Positions 46,143 to 56,094 are shown, counted from the first letter of the stretch. The stretch: 64,000 bases of DNA from Gammaproteobacteria bacterium 50_400_T64 (GCA_002162755.1 MAAS01000029.1:35025-99024); one strand, 5' to 3'. Numbers and translations: made by a program. The notes: generated by a model not told the origin, from the sequence alone.

Positions 46143-47702
46143 ATGCATGATTTACTGGATCAATTCTACGAATATCTGTGGGGCATTTGGCGCTATCGTT
46201 GGTCAGGGCTTGTATGTGCCTGGGTTATAGCGGTGCTGGGCTGGGTGTGGGTTGCCCAAATGCCGGAACAGTATGTGGCTAAAGCAAGAATTCATATTGA
46301 TAGTAGTAGTATCCTTCGGCCATTGCTGAGAGGGCTAGCCATTCAGTCTGATGTTAGCCGGCAGGTTGCGTTGATGAGCAAGACCCTCTTTAGCCGGCCA
46401 AATATGGAAAAATTGATGCGGATGACGGATCTCGATTTGCAGGTGACTAATGACCTGGAAAAAGAGGCCTTGCTCAATCGTTTACGCAGTTCACTTAGGC
46501 TGTCGAGTGGCGGACGCGGCAGTAGTGATATTTATTCGATCTCTTTTCAGCATGAAGATAGAGATGTCGCGAAGAAGGTTGTGCAGTCGGTTATTACAGT
46601 GATTGTGGAAAATACTCTGGGTGACAAGCGTAAAGATAGTGCTGGAGCACAAGCGTTTCTCGATGAAAAGATAGCAGATTATGCAAGCCGTATGGCAGAG
46701 GCAGAGGCACGCCTGGCTGAGTTTAAACACCGGCATGCTGGCGCGATGCCGGGCCAAACGGGTGGCTATTATGAGAACCTCGGCAATGCAAAAAACCAAC
46801 TTCGTGAGGCGCAGTTACAGCTTGACGAAATTGGTAACCGTCGTCGAGAGATGCAGCGCCAATTGGACGACCTTGAAGAGGATGATGATGAGTTCGGTTT
46901 CGGGGAGTTTGATTCTCCAGAAATTTCGTCTTCTTACGATACTAGAATATTATCCTTGGAGAGTAAGCGCGACGACTTATTAATGCGCTATACCGAACGT
47001 CATCCAGCGGTAATTCAAACACGGTCTTTAATTACTGAGCTTGAAGCGGACAAACAAGCAGAGCTGGATGAGCTGGCTGAAGAAATGGATGATTCGCCGA
47101 GTATGGGTTTGCAAACGAGCCCAGTATACCAGCAGATGAGGGCAATGTTGTCGGAAACTGAAGCGCGTGCTGCTGAGCTCAAAGTCCGGGTTGGCGAGTA
47201 CAAAAAACGTGTCGCTACTCTGGAAGAAATGGTTGATAGCATTCCTCGAGTTGAAGCAGAGTTTAAAGAGTTAAATCGTGATTACGGTGTTATTTCCGGA
47301 CAGCATAATACTTTATTACAAAGAAGAGAGTCGGCTCGCCTTTCTGGTGATGTTGAGCAAAACGCCAGTGGCGTAAAGTTCCGAGTTATTGATCCACCTT
47401 TTGTGCCGTTGGAGCCCACTGAGCCTGACAAGTTGTTATTGCACTCGGGTGCTTTCATTGCGGCAATTGGTATGGGTGGGGGTCTAGCGTTACTTTTATC
47501 GTTATTGCGTCCGGTTGTATGTAATCGCAGAAGTCTCGAACGTTTGGCCGGTTTGCCTGTGCTAGGCAGTGTGTCTTTCGTTGCCTCGTCGGGTGAAAAG
47601 AAAAAAGCATTGCACGAAAAGCTCATTTTTGCATCTATGGTCTTGTTCTTGTTTTTGGCTTTTGCTGGAGTTAACCTCGGGCAGAGTTTGCTCTCAACTT
47701 GA
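46143..47702 (+). CDS. XrtA-system polysaccharide chain-length determinant
   Basis: Wzz/GNVR-type inner-membrane copolymerase of 519 residues. A transmembrane helix near residues 20-38 (GLVCAWVIAVLGWVWV) follows the Wzz head; residues about 190-400 form long coiled-coil helices (MAEAEARLAEF, EIGNRRREMQRQLDDLEEDDDEFGFG), and a hydrophobic pair ends the protein (AAIGMGGGLALLLSLLRP and VLFLFLAFAGVNL). It is the type made as a separate protein in XrtA loci, with the tyrosine kinase encoded next. Acts with the kinase in regulating polymer length. Confidence 0.9.
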   Translation: MHDLLDQFYEYLWGIWRYRWSGLVCAWVIAVLGWVWVAQMPEQYVAKARIHIDSSSILRPLLRGLAIQSDVSRQVALMSKTLFSRPNMEKLMRMTDLDLQVTNDLEKEALLNRLRSSLRLSSGGRGSSDIYSISFQHEDRDVAKKVVQSVITVIVENTLGDKRKDSAGAQAFLDEKIADYASRMAEAEARLAEFKHRHAGAMPGQTGGYYENLGNAKNQLREAQLQLDEIGNRRREMQRQLDDLEEDDDEFGFGEFDSPEISSSYDTRILSLESKRDDLLMRYTERHPAVIQTRSLITELEADKQAELDELAEEMDDSPSMGLQTSPVYQQMRAMLSETEARAAELKVRVGEYKKRVATLEEMVDSIPRVEAEFKELNRDYGVISGQHNTLLQRRESARLSGDVEQNASGVKFRVIDPPFVPLEPTEPDKLLLHSGAFIAAIGMGGGLALLLSLLRPVVCNRRSLERLAGLPVLGSVSFVASSGEKKKALHEKLIFASMVLFLFLAFAGVNLGQSLLST

Positions 47703-47733
47703 ATCGGATTATGGTGCGGGACGAGGATATCAG

Positions 47734-48678
47734 ATGAGTATTATTGAAAAAGCTGTGGAAAAACTCAATTCGACTGAGGCTGATCATAGGCCCGTTAACC
47801 CTAATTGCGAATCGGGAGTTGTAAGTGAGTCTGGGCGTAGTAGTTTAGAGCCGGCTCGTTTGGTAGGTCGAGATCAGTCGCCGGTATCTAAACCTTCAAT
47901 AGCACCTAATGTTTCTAAATCAGTAGATATTGAGATTAGCTTTGCGGATCTTGCTGAACGAGGAATGGTCACGCCTGACTCTCCTCGCAGCCCTATTGCA
48001 GAAGAATATCGCTCAATAAAGCGACCCTTACTTACAAATATTGAAGGTAAGGGGGCTGTCATTCTTCGTCATCCCAACTTGATTATGGTGACGAGTGCGC
48101 TACAGGGTGAGGGTAAGACGTTTTCTGCTATTAATTTGGCCATGAGTATTGCCATGGAGCAAGACAAAACAGTTTTGCTTGTTGATGCAGATATTTCCAA
48201 AGCCAGTGCAGCAAGACTACTGGGCGTGCCTGATAGTAGTCCGGGTCTGACTGATGTTCTTGAAGATGAAAACTTACATGTAGGTGATGTGATTCTGCAT
48301 ACCAATATCCCCAATTTGCGTATTGTCCCGGCTGGGCGTTCGCATGATAGGTCAACAGAATTACTGGCTAGCCAGAGTATGTATCAGGTGGCTGAGGAGT
48401 TGGCGCAAAGGTATGCAGACCGGGTAGTTATCTTTGACTCCCCCCCCTTGTTGTTGACGAATGAGGCTCAGGTAGTGGCCAGCCTTGTCGGGCAGGTTGT
48501 ATTTGTGATTGCCGCTGAGCAAACGTCTCAACGCGCTGTTTCCGAAGCTCTTGATATGCTGGATGACGAGGTGATGGTAGGTATGATTTTAAATAAAACT
48601 AAGCATACGTTTACCAGTAAATATGGTTACGGCTATGGTTACGGCTATGGTTACGGAAATACCCGCGAGACAAATTAA
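47734..48678 (+). CDS. XrtA-system tyrosine autokinase
   Basis: Bacterial tyrosine kinase of 314 residues that partners with the chain-length protein. The start MSIIEKAVEKL is typical. Walker A has K128 (TSALQGEGKTF), then VLLVDADISK (Walker A') and VVIFDSPPLL (Walker B). The C-terminus is a Tyr-Gly tandem repeat (YGYGYGYGYGYG), the cluster of tyrosines that is autophosphorylated. The ATG at 47734 lies 32 nt after the preceding gene; an ORF extending upstream to 47569 only overlaps it. Confidence 0.92.
   Translation: MSIIEKAVEKLNSTEADHRPVNPNCESGVVSESGRSSLEPARLVGRDQSPVSKPSIAPNVSKSVDIEISFADLAERGMVTPDSPRSPIAEEYRSIKRPLLTNIEGKGAVILRHPNLIMVTSALQGEGKTFSAINLAMSIAMEQDKTVLLVDADISKASAARLLGVPDSSPGLTDVLEDENLHVGDVILHTNIPNLRIVPAGRSHDRSTELLASQSMYQVAEELAQRYADRVVIFDSPPLLLTNEAQVVASLVGQVVFVIAAEQTSQRAVSEALDMLDDEVMVGMILNKTKHTFTSKYGYGYGYGYGYGNTRETN
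48622..48656 (+). repeat. 12-bp tandem repeat, Tyr-Gly tail
   Basis: TATGGTTACGGC is repeated three times (48622, 48634, 48646; the last truncated by one base), encoding the YGYG tail of the tyrosine kinase. Slipped-strand changes would vary the number of phosphorylatable tyrosines without shifting the frame. Confidence 0.85.
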
Positions 48679-48698
48679 ATAGCTGTTAGGGATGAACA

Positions 48699-50132
48699 AT
48701 GCACAAGCAGTGGAACAGAGTAATAGGGTGTTTTGTCGTCAGCAGCATAGTGGGCTTGCCTAGTATTGCACTTGCTGCTCAGTGGCGTGTCAACTCTGGC
48801 ATGAATGTTAGTGAGCGTTATAGCGATAATGACAATCTTTCTGCAACCGATAAAAAGAGTAAATTTGTTACAGTAGTATCGCCTGATATTAGTTTGGCTG
48901 GCAGTGGTGGAGGGAAAGTCGATTATGATGTTCTGGCTGCTCTCTCTCACAATGAGTCCAGTGATGGGGAAGATTCCACAAATCCGCGGCTTAGTGCAAA
49001 TGCTAATGCAGAGCTGATTGACCAAGTATTCTTTTTTGATGTTAGTTCAGTCATTAACCAAAACCTTGTAGATCCATTCCGATCTTCTGGGGATGATGAT
49101 GTTTCTCGTTCCCGCTCCGATAATGTTACCACCACGTATAGCTATACTCTAAGTCCCTATCTTGTTGGGCGGATCAATAGTTTTGCTGATATGGAATTGC
49201 GCTACAGCTACGATGAGCAGTGGAACTCTGAAAGTGATGTGGGCGATAGCAGCCGTCAGGCTGTTTCTTTTAATTTAAATAGTGGTCGTGATTTCGCTAT
49301 ATTTGATTGGGGACTTGCGGGTAATTACAGTAAGACGGATGCAGATGATGGTGCTAATGGGCAGCGCAATGACGACGAATTAAAATCTGCCGATCTGCGT
49401 TTGGGCTATAGGGTTAATCGAAAACTACGTTTAAGAGGTTCTGTGGGTAGGGAATGGAATGATTTTGATTCTGTACACTCGGACGTGGATGGTAAGCGAT
49501 GGGATTTTGGTGCAACCTGGACACCCAACAAAAGGACAACAATCGATATTGGCTACGGTGAAAGGTTCTTTGGAGATACCCCCACAGTGGATATTTCCTA
49601 CCGAAGGAAAAAGAGTGTTTTTACCGCCAGTTATGTCAAAGAGCTGACTGATGCCCGCACACTACGCAGCGAGCAAGGCATTTTCGACGTGGATCCCTTC
49701 GGTAATCCCATAGACCCAATAACGGGCGATCCAATTTTTGCCTATCCGGATGATGGTCAAATTGTCGATGAAAGGGTTTCTTTTTCCTGGTCTCGTCAGG
49801 GTAAGCGAACGAGGTTGACCTGGCGTGGTGACCATTCAACTCAACAGCCCCAAAGCTCAAGGGATGAGGTGGTTTTTATTTCTTCCAGTCTAGAACTGTC
49901 GCGAAGCCTTACTAGCAAGTTAAGTTTTGATACAAGTGTTGATTGGGAAAATCAGGAAAATGAGCTCGACGAAGAATTTGAAACATGGCGCTTTAATATG
50001 GGCTTAAGTCGGCCTCTTGGTAGTAAAAGTAATGTTAGTTTACGTTACACCTACACAGACAGGGACTCTGACTTGCCTGATGACGGCTATGAAGAGAACC
50101 GAGTGATTTTAAATTACAGAATTAATTTTTAA
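48699..50132 (+). CDS. PEP-CTERM-system outer membrane beta-barrel protein
   Basis: A 477-residue outer-membrane protein matching the TIGR03016-type family associated with XrtA loci. A signal peptide ends near ALAAQWRVN (about residue 27). The rest is rich in alternating aromatic and polar residues, as in a large beta-barrel, and closes with an RVILNYRINF C-terminal aromatic strand. It may be the outer-membrane channel for the exopolysaccharide or its assembly factor; that is inference. Confidence 0.85.
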   Translation: MHKQWNRVIGCFVVSSIVGLPSIALAAQWRVNSGMNVSERYSDNDNLSATDKKSKFVTVVSPDISLAGSGGGKVDYDVLAALSHNESSDGEDSTNPRLSANANAELIDQVFFFDVSSVINQNLVDPFRSSGDDDVSRSRSDNVTTTYSYTLSPYLVGRINSFADMELRYSYDEQWNSESDVGDSSRQAVSFNLNSGRDFAIFDWGLAGNYSKTDADDGANGQRNDDELKSADLRLGYRVNRKLRLRGSVGREWNDFDSVHSDVDGKRWDFGATWTPNKRTTIDIGYGERFFGDTPTVDISYRRKKSVFTASYVKELTDARTLRSEQGIFDVDPFGNPIDPITGDPIFAYPDDGQIVDERVSFSWSRQGKRTRLTWRGDHSTQQPQSSRDEVVFISSSLELSRSLTSKLSFDTSVDWENQENELDEEFETWRFNMGLSRPLGSKSNVSLRYTYTDRDSDLPDDGYEENRVILNYRINF

Positions 50133-50158
50133 AATCACCTGCCAGGGAGGTGTAAAGC

Positions 50159-51289
50159 TTGTCTAGATTGTCAGAAAAAAAAATCCTTTGTATCGTTGGT
50201 GCAAGGCCAAACTTTATGAAGATAGCGCCAGTTATCAGGGCGCTCAATAACGCTCGGTACTCCTTCAATGTTCGTCTACTGCATACTGGCCAACATTACG
50301 ATACGGCAATGAAGCAGTCCTTCTTTGATCAGCTTCATATTCCTGAACCTGATGTTGATTTGGGTGTGGGTTCGGGTTCTCACGCTGTACAGACAGCCGA
50401 GATTATGAAGCGCTTTGAGCCGGTGATGGATGAGCTAAAGCCCGATACTATTCTGGTTGTCGGTGATGTGAATTCAACGATTGCCTGCGCACTGGTAGCG
50501 GTCAAAAAGGGTGTGCCCGTTATTCATGTCGAGGCGGGTTTGCGCAGTGGTGATCGCAGCATGCCGGAAGAAATAAATCGCGTGTTGACGGATCAAATCT
50601 CTGACTTACTGCTCACCACGGAGCGTAGTGCTGAGGAAAACCTTCTTCGTGAGGGTATAAGTACCGATAACGTACATTTTGTCGGCAATGTGATGATTGA
50701 CACTCTACGCTATAACCTCAGTAATGCCGTTTCTGCGGAAGAGACAATAAGTAGTTGTCAGGGTTCTGTCGATACTAGTTCGGGCTACGGTTTGCTAACC
50801 CTGCATCGCCCCGCGAATGTTGACGACCCTGTGGTATTAGAGCGCTTGCTGCGTACACTTGTTAAACTTGCTGAGCATCTACCCCTGCTATTTCCAGTAC
50901 ATCCAAGAACCACTCAGTGCATTGAGAATGCTGGTTTAAATCAGTTGGTGGCCGATAGTCAGTTGCACTTAATTCCCCCTCAGGCTTATCTCAATATGCT
51001 TGGCTTGATGAAAGATGCTCGCCTGGTGCTGACAGATTCTGGCGGTATTCAGGAAGAGACAACGGCCCTTGGCGTGCCTTGTATAACACTGCGTGAAAAT
51101 ACCGAACGACCGATTACCGTGGCAGAGGGAAGCAATACTATCGTTGGCTCGAGCCCTGAAAAAATTAAGTCATGTTTCGATGATATTATGCAATCGGGCG
51201 GAAAGTCTGGCTGCACACCTGAATATTGGGATGGCAAGGCAGCGGAACGCATTGCTGAAGTCATTGGCGATTGGTTGCATAAAATATAG
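50159..51289 (+). CDS. wecB: UDP-N-acetylglucosamine 2-epimerase (non-hydrolysing)
   Basis: Makes UDP-ManNAc for the polysaccharide. The 376-residue protein shows GARPNFMKIAPVI, the LHTGQHYD block, VGDVNSTIACAL, VEAGLRSGDRSMPEEINR, and LTDSGGIQEETTALGVPCITLRENTERP. A TTG at 50159 is the start, supported by a strong GGAGGTG site about 7 nt upstream; no other start fits. Cluster member; its presence predicts a ManNAc-derived sugar in the repeat unit. Confidence 0.95.
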   Translation: MSRLSEKKILCIVGARPNFMKIAPVIRALNNARYSFNVRLLHTGQHYDTAMKQSFFDQLHIPEPDVDLGVGSGSHAVQTAEIMKRFEPVMDELKPDTILVVGDVNSTIACALVAVKKGVPVIHVEAGLRSGDRSMPEEINRVLTDQISDLLLTTERSAEENLLREGISTDNVHFVGNVMIDTLRYNLSNAVSAEETISSCQGSVDTSSGYGLLTLHRPANVDDPVVLERLLRTLVKLAEHLPLLFPVHPRTTQCIENAGLNQLVADSQLHLIPPQAYLNMLGLMKDARLVLTDSGGIQEETTALGVPCITLRENTERPITVAEGSNTIVGSSPEKIKSCFDDIMQSGGKSGCTPEYWDGKAAERIAEVIGDWLHKI

Positions 51290-51312
51290 ATGGCTGGCTT
51301 TTATGATAGAAC

Positions 51313-52215
51313 ATGAAAGTAAGAGCGGCTCGAATTTGTGGCAAAGCAATGATAAGTAACTTGAATGCGGGTACTGCCCCGGTTCTCAATGCGATGACGG
51401 TCGATGTAGAAGACTACTATCAAGTATCTGCCTTCGAAAAGCATATTTGTAGAACAACGTGGGCTGATTTCGATTGCCGGATTGAAGCTAATGTTGAGCG
51501 AATACTCCAACTTTTTGATAAAAAATCAGTAAAGGCGACCTTCTTTACTCTGGGTTGGGTAGCAGAGCGCCATCCTGAAATGGTAAGGAAAATAGTCGCG
51601 AATGGCCATGAGTTAGCTAGCCATGGCTGGGATCATCGGCGTGTGACATCACAAAAACCAGGCTGCTTTAAGGATGACGTGCTTAGAACAAGAGCACTGC
51701 TGGAAGATATTTCCGGGCAAGTCGTGAGGGGCTACCGTGCCCCCAGCTATTCCATCGGCAAAGAAAACCTTTGGGCTCTCGATGTTCTTGCTGAAGCTGG
51801 GTATGAATACAGTTCAAGTATTGCCCCAATCAGTCATGACCATTACGGTATGCCTGATGCGCCACGGTTCGCTTTTCGGGCCGCTAGTGATCGGATCCTG
51901 GAAATCCCCATAAGTACGGTGCCTATTATGCGCCGTAATATCAATTGCGGGGGCGGGGGCTGGTTTCGGTTTTTCCCGTATGCGTTTACACGTTGGGCTC
52001 TTAAGCAAGTAAATGACAAGGAGCAGCGCTCCTGTATTTTTTATTTTCACCCCTGGGAAATTGATGAGGGGCAGCCAAGAATAAAAAACCTGGGGCACAA
52101 AACTCGCTTCCGTCACTATATTAATTTACATAAAACTCATCCGCGCTTAGATCGCTTACTCGATGATTTTAGTTGGGGACGGATGGATGAAATTTTCCTA
52201 GGGACAGAACAATGA
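51313..52215 (+). CDS. XrtA-system polysaccharide deacetylase
   Basis: NodB-type deacetylase of the exosortase A locus, about 300 residues. The metal motif is visible as TVDVEDYYQ and HELASHGWDHRRV, with the GYRAPSYSIG segment and the late FYFHPWEID. There is no signal peptide, so it acts in the cytoplasm. Starts are uncertain: ATG at 51313 (no ribosome site) or ATG at 51349, which is closer to the family N-terminus. Confidence 0.88.
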   Translation: MKVRAARICGKAMISNLNAGTAPVLNAMTVDVEDYYQVSAFEKHICRTTWADFDCRIEANVERILQLFDKKSVKATFFTLGWVAERHPEMVRKIVANGHELASHGWDHRRVTSQKPGCFKDDVLRTRALLEDISGQVVRGYRAPSYSIGKENLWALDVLAEAGYEYSSSIAPISHDHYGMPDAPRFAFRAASDRILEIPISTVPIMRRNINCGGGGWFRFFPYAFTRWALKQVNDKEQRSCIFYFHPWEIDEGQPRIKNLGHKTRFRHYINLHKTHPRLDRLLDDFSWGRMDEIFLGTEQ

Positions 52216-52236
52216 ATGTCTGTGTAAGGAGCTCAA

Positions 52237-53265
52237 ATGGAGCTTAAGGTATGTCACTTAAGTGAAGCTGATTTTTCTCGCTGGGATGCGTTTGTCGAGT
52301 ACTGCTCGGAGGCTACCTTTTTCCATCGTGCAGGTTGGAAAACAGTATTGGAACGTGCTTTTGGGCACCAGACGCATTATTTATACGTCGAGCAGAATGG
52401 GGAAATACAGGGCTTGTTACCTTTGGCCCAGGTCAAAAGCGTATTGTTTGGTAATACCCTGGCTTCACTACCGTTTTGCGTTTACGGTGGAATCATCGCG
52501 AATAATGATGAGGCGAGAGTCGCTTTGCGTGAGGCTGCCTGTGAGCTTGCCCAGCAGCTAAAAGTCGATGCTCTGGAGATGAGAAATACGCAGGCATCGG
52601 GGCAAGACTGGCCGACAAAACACCTTTATTCAACCTTTCGAAAAGAAATTGATGCCGACCCTGATGTGAATATGAAGGCGATCCCGCGCAAGCAACGTGC
52701 AGTGGTTCGCAAAGGCATTAAAGCGGGTCTGGTTGGCGAAATAGATACGGGCTGGCAACGCCTCTACAGGATTTACTCTGAGAGTGTTCGAAACCTGGGT
52801 ACGCCAGTTTTCTCCAGCAATTATTTTCGTATATTGCGCGAAGTTTTTGCGAAAGATTGCGATGTGTTAATGATTACTCACCAGGGGCAGGATATTGCTG
52901 GAGTAATGAGCTTCTATTTCAAAGATCAAGTGCTGCCCTACTACGGTGGCAGTGTTACTCAGGCCCGTGCTTTAAAAGGCAACGACTTTATGTACTGGGA
53001 GCTGATGCGCCGGTCAGGAGAGCAGGGTATCCGTATTTTTGATTACGGTAGAAGCAAAGAGGGTACGGGCCCCTATAGCTTCAAAAAGAACTGGGGCTTT
53101 ACGCCTGAACCTCTGTCCTATGAGTATTTTTTAGTGAAATCTAAGGCGATGCCCGATATTAATCCTTTAAACCCCAAATACCGGTTTTTTGTCAATAACT
53201 GGAAGAAGCTGCCCTTACCCGTCGCTAACTTCATTGGCCCAATGTTATCGAAAAGCCTGGGTTAA
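52237..53265 (+). CDS. XrtA-system FemAB-like protein
   Basis: GNAT/FemAB-fold protein of 342 residues, PEP-CTERM-associated subgroup. FemAB relatives transfer amino acids to lipid-linked precursors; here it may modify the polysaccharide. The IPRKQRAVVRKGIKAGL block and the late YDFGRSKEGTG-like segment (FDYGRSKEGTGPYSFKKNWGF) are family patterns. A clean AAGGAGCTC site precedes the ATG. Confidence 0.88.
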   Translation: MELKVCHLSEADFSRWDAFVEYCSEATFFHRAGWKTVLERAFGHQTHYLYVEQNGEIQGLLPLAQVKSVLFGNTLASLPFCVYGGIIANNDEARVALREAACELAQQLKVDALEMRNTQASGQDWPTKHLYSTFRKEIDADPDVNMKAIPRKQRAVVRKGIKAGLVGEIDTGWQRLYRIYSESVRNLGTPVFSSNYFRILREVFAKDCDVLMITHQGQDIAGVMSFYFKDQVLPYYGGSVTQARALKGNDFMYWELMRRSGEQGIRIFDYGRSKEGTGPYSFKKNWGFTPEPLSYEYFLVKSKAMPDINPLNPKYRFFVNNWKKLPLPVANFIGPMLSKSLG

Positions 53266-53270
53266 GATCG

Positions 53271-54497
53271 GTGTCGGGAGCAGCATTAGCTAAACCACCC
53301 CTGCTTTTTCTGTGCCATAGAATCCCTTTCCCCCCCAATAAAGGCGATAAGATTCGTTCTTATCATTTACTGCGTTATCTCAGTGTCCACTACCGTGTGT
53401 ATCTCGGTGCCTTTGTTGATGATCCGCAAGATTGGGCCTATGCAGATAAGCTTGCAGAGCTGTGTGAAGAGGTGCACCTGGTTAAGCTCAACCCAATATT
53501 GGCACGGATAAAAAGTTTGCGGGCTTTGTGCAAGGGCCAGGCGCTATCACTACCCTATTATTTGAATGGGGAAATGAGCCGCTGGGTTAATCAATTGCAG
53601 AGCAAGAACGATATACAAAGAGTGGTTGTTTACTCGGCAGTTATGGCTCAATACGTCATGGGTGAAAAATACGGTGGAAGTAAAAGAATTGCCGATATGG
53701 TTGATGTCGATTCTGAAAAATGGCGCGAGTATTCACTACAGAAAACTTTTCCCATGAGCTGGGTCTATCAGCGTGAAGCAAAATGCCTACTTAAATTTGA
53801 GTGTCACGTCGCCGAAAGCTTTGATCACAGCTTATTTGTTTCAACAGCCGAAGCGGACAAATTTAAAGAATTGGCACCTGATGTGGCTGCCTGCGTGGGA
53901 AGCTATAGTAATGGCGTTGATACAGAATACTTTTGTCCGCAACGGGACTTCTCCTCGCCCTACAAAGAGAATGAACGTGCACTGGTCTTTACTGGGGCAA
54001 TGGACTACTGGCCGAATATTGATGCGGTGAACTGGTTTACTCGTGAGGTTTTTCCTGCAGTTTTAGCCAGTAATCCGCAGATTCGATTTTATATTGTCGG
54101 TAGTAACCCTGCTGCCCAGGTACGTAAACTGGCAGACTTACCAGGGGTTGTTGTAACAGGTCGCGTGGAAGATGTTCGCCCCTACCTGGCCCACGCCACT
54201 GCAGCCATTGCGCCGATGCGTATCGCCCGGGGGATTCAAAATAAAGTGCTTGAGGCGATGGCGATGGCTCGCTCCGTCATTGTTAGCGAAGCGGGTATCG
54301 AGGGAATTAAAGCTATTCACGAGGAGGATGTTCTCGTTGCTAGTCAAACAAGTGACTACGCTCGTTATATAGAAGGTGTACTCGCAAGCGATTATGACAC
54401 TCTGGGGGCTTCAGCTCGGCACAGAGTAAAGCAAGATTTTAGCTGGGAAAATAATTTGCCTGTAGTCGGGGAATTACTTGAACAGCCATCAGCTTAG
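53271..54497 (+). CDS. XrtA-system glycosyltransferase (TIGR03087-like)
   Basis: GT-B glycosyltransferase of 408 residues. The N-terminal LLFLCHRIPFPPNKGDKIRSYHLL is the signature of the TIGR03087 sugar transferase; the GT1/GT4 C-terminal domain shows LVFTGAMDYWPNIDAV and the acceptor-site APMRIARGIQNKVLEAMAM. It probably adds a sugar in the cytoplasm. It starts at GTG, 6 nt after the FemAB stop, with a weak ribosome site. Confidence 0.9.
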   Translation: MSGAALAKPPLLFLCHRIPFPPNKGDKIRSYHLLRYLSVHYRVYLGAFVDDPQDWAYADKLAELCEEVHLVKLNPILARIKSLRALCKGQALSLPYYLNGEMSRWVNQLQSKNDIQRVVVYSAVMAQYVMGEKYGGSKRIADMVDVDSEKWREYSLQKTFPMSWVYQREAKCLLKFECHVAESFDHSLFVSTAEADKFKELAPDVAACVGSYSNGVDTEYFCPQRDFSSPYKENERALVFTGAMDYWPNIDAVNWFTREVFPAVLASNPQIRFYIVGSNPAAQVRKLADLPGVVVTGRVEDVRPYLAHATAAIAPMRIARGIQNKVLEAMAMARSVIVSEAGIEGIKAIHEEDVLVASQTSDYARYIEGVLASDYDTLGASARHRVKQDFSWENNLPVVGELLEQPSA

Positions 54498-54507
54498 CGC
54501 TTAAAAC

Positions 54508-56094
54508 ATGACATATAGGGATGATGTGCAAAATTTAATGGATAACAAAAAAGATCACTTCGATAAACGCTATGTGTTTGTTGCGGTAGCGTATTGTATT
54601 GCTATTGCACTGGTTTTTTATCAAACAGTTGAGTCAATGGTTTCGATATGGTGGCGCTCGGAAACCTTCACCCACGGTTTCTTGATTGCGCCGATTGTTA
54701 TTTGGCTCGTTTGGGAGAAGCGGCAAGAGCTGGCTCGATTGATACCGGCTCCCCAGTATCTGGCCTTGATACCTTTATCGGTATTTGGCTTCCTGTGGCT
54801 TTTTGGCCAAGTGATGGATGCCGCAGTGGTACAGCAAATTGCACTGATTGGCATCCTGGTCAGCGGGCTGTGGGTCATTTTGGGTACATCGATAGTTTGG
54901 GCGATAGCCTTCCCGCTAGCCTTTTTGTTTTTAGCAGTGCCGGTGGGTGAGGGGCTTATTCCTGTACTGATGGAGTTTACCGCTGACTTTACCGTGGGCC
55001 TGCTGAAGTTAACGGGCATTCCTGTTTATAGAGAGGGCCTGTTCTTTACATTACCCAGTGGCAACTGGTCGGTCGTTGAAGGCTGTAGTGGTGTTCGGTA
55101 TTTAATTGCTTCAGTGACATTGGGTTGCCTGTTTGCCTATCTTAGTTACCAAAGCCTGACCAAAAGAGGGCTTTTTATTGCGGCATCCTTCATTGTTCCG
55201 GTGATTGCCAACGGCCTACGAGCTTATATGATCGTGATGATCGGCCATCTCAGCAGCATGAAATTGGCTACTGGTGTCGATCACCTAATTTACGGCTGGG
55301 TGTTTTTTGGCCTGGTGATGTTTGTCCTCTTCGCAGTAGGTTCTATTTGGCGTGATTCTGACGCTACGGCTAATGAGGTGTTGACAACAACACAAGATAA
55401 AACGTCAGGCCCAATTGTTGTAGCAAGCCCCTATACACCGGTTGTCGTTGTTCTGTTATTGGCTTGTGTCTGGCCTTTCAGTGCCTACCTTATCGAAAAT
55501 CAGAAAACGCCTACGGCAGTGGTGCCTCTTGAAGCACCGCAAGGCCACGATGGGTGGGTTTCCACAGACAATGAAGCGTGGCAGTGGCGTCCTGTTGTGA
55601 AAGGTGCTGATGGTGAGCTGATTCAGTTTTATAGTCGCGATGGCATTGTTGTGAGTGTTTATGCGGGTCAATTTTTAACGCAGAATCAAAACAGAGAGCT
55701 GATTAATAGTCAGAATGTATTTGCTGTACAAAAGTCCCCTGATTGGCGCGTTGTCGGTCGATCGAATGTGAGCTTAAATCTTGCGGGCAAGACCATTGAG
55801 GTTGATCAGGCGCGTATTAAAGGGGCTGGGGCTGATTTATTAACCCTGCGCTGGTATCGCATCGGTGACAAATATACCGCTAACCCCTACATTGGTAAAT
55901 TACTGGGTGGCTTGGCAAAGCTGACTTTCGGGCGTCGCGATGGCGTCTATATTACTGTCACCACGCCTATTGTCGATGAGGCGAGTATGCCTTACGAAAC
56001 CCTGCAGAGCTTTATTAACATCATGCTTCCTAGTTTGGAACGCAAATTCGACCGCGTTATTGGTATCGGGGTTGAAGGCACTGAGCTTGAGTGA
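54508..56094 (+). CDS. xrtA: Exosortase A (XrtA/EpsH) fused to EpsI domain
   Basis: Membrane transpeptidase-like enzyme that recognises C-terminal PEP-CTERM signals. The first 290 residues are an eight-helix exosortase core; its catalytic residues C193 (EGCSGVR), R238 (NGLRAY) and H259 (DHLIYGW) are intact. Residues about 320-528 are the EpsI domain, involved in exopolysaccharide assembly and attached to XrtA in many species. The ATG start is at 54508. No PEP-CTERM protein is found in this window. Confidence 0.95.
   Translation: MTYRDDVQNLMDNKKDHFDKRYVFVAVAYCIAIALVFYQTVESMVSIWWRSETFTHGFLIAPIVIWLVWEKRQELARLIPAPQYLALIPLSVFGFLWLFGQVMDAAVVQQIALIGILVSGLWVILGTSIVWAIAFPLAFLFLAVPVGEGLIPVLMEFTADFTVGLLKLTGIPVYREGLFFTLPSGNWSVVEGCSGVRYLIASVTLGCLFAYLSYQSLTKRGLFIAASFIVPVIANGLRAYMIVMIGHLSSMKLATGVDHLIYGWVFFGLVMFVLFAVGSIWRDSDATANEVLTTTQDKTSGPIVVASPYTPVVVVLLLACVWPFSAYLIENQKTPTAVVPLEAPQGHDGWVSTDNEAWQWRPVVKGADGELIQFYSRDGIVVSVYAGQFLTQNQNRELINSQNVFAVQKSPDWRVVGRSNVSLNLAGKTIEVDQARIKGAGADLLTLRWYRIGDKYTANPYIGKLLGGLAKLTFGRRDGVYITVTTPIVDEASMPYETLQSFINIMLPSLERKFDRVIGIGVEGTELE

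Noticed and set aside
47569..47733. Upstream extension of the tyrosine kinase
   Set aside because: This part overlaps the chain-length gene in another frame; the ATG at 47734 gives the family start.
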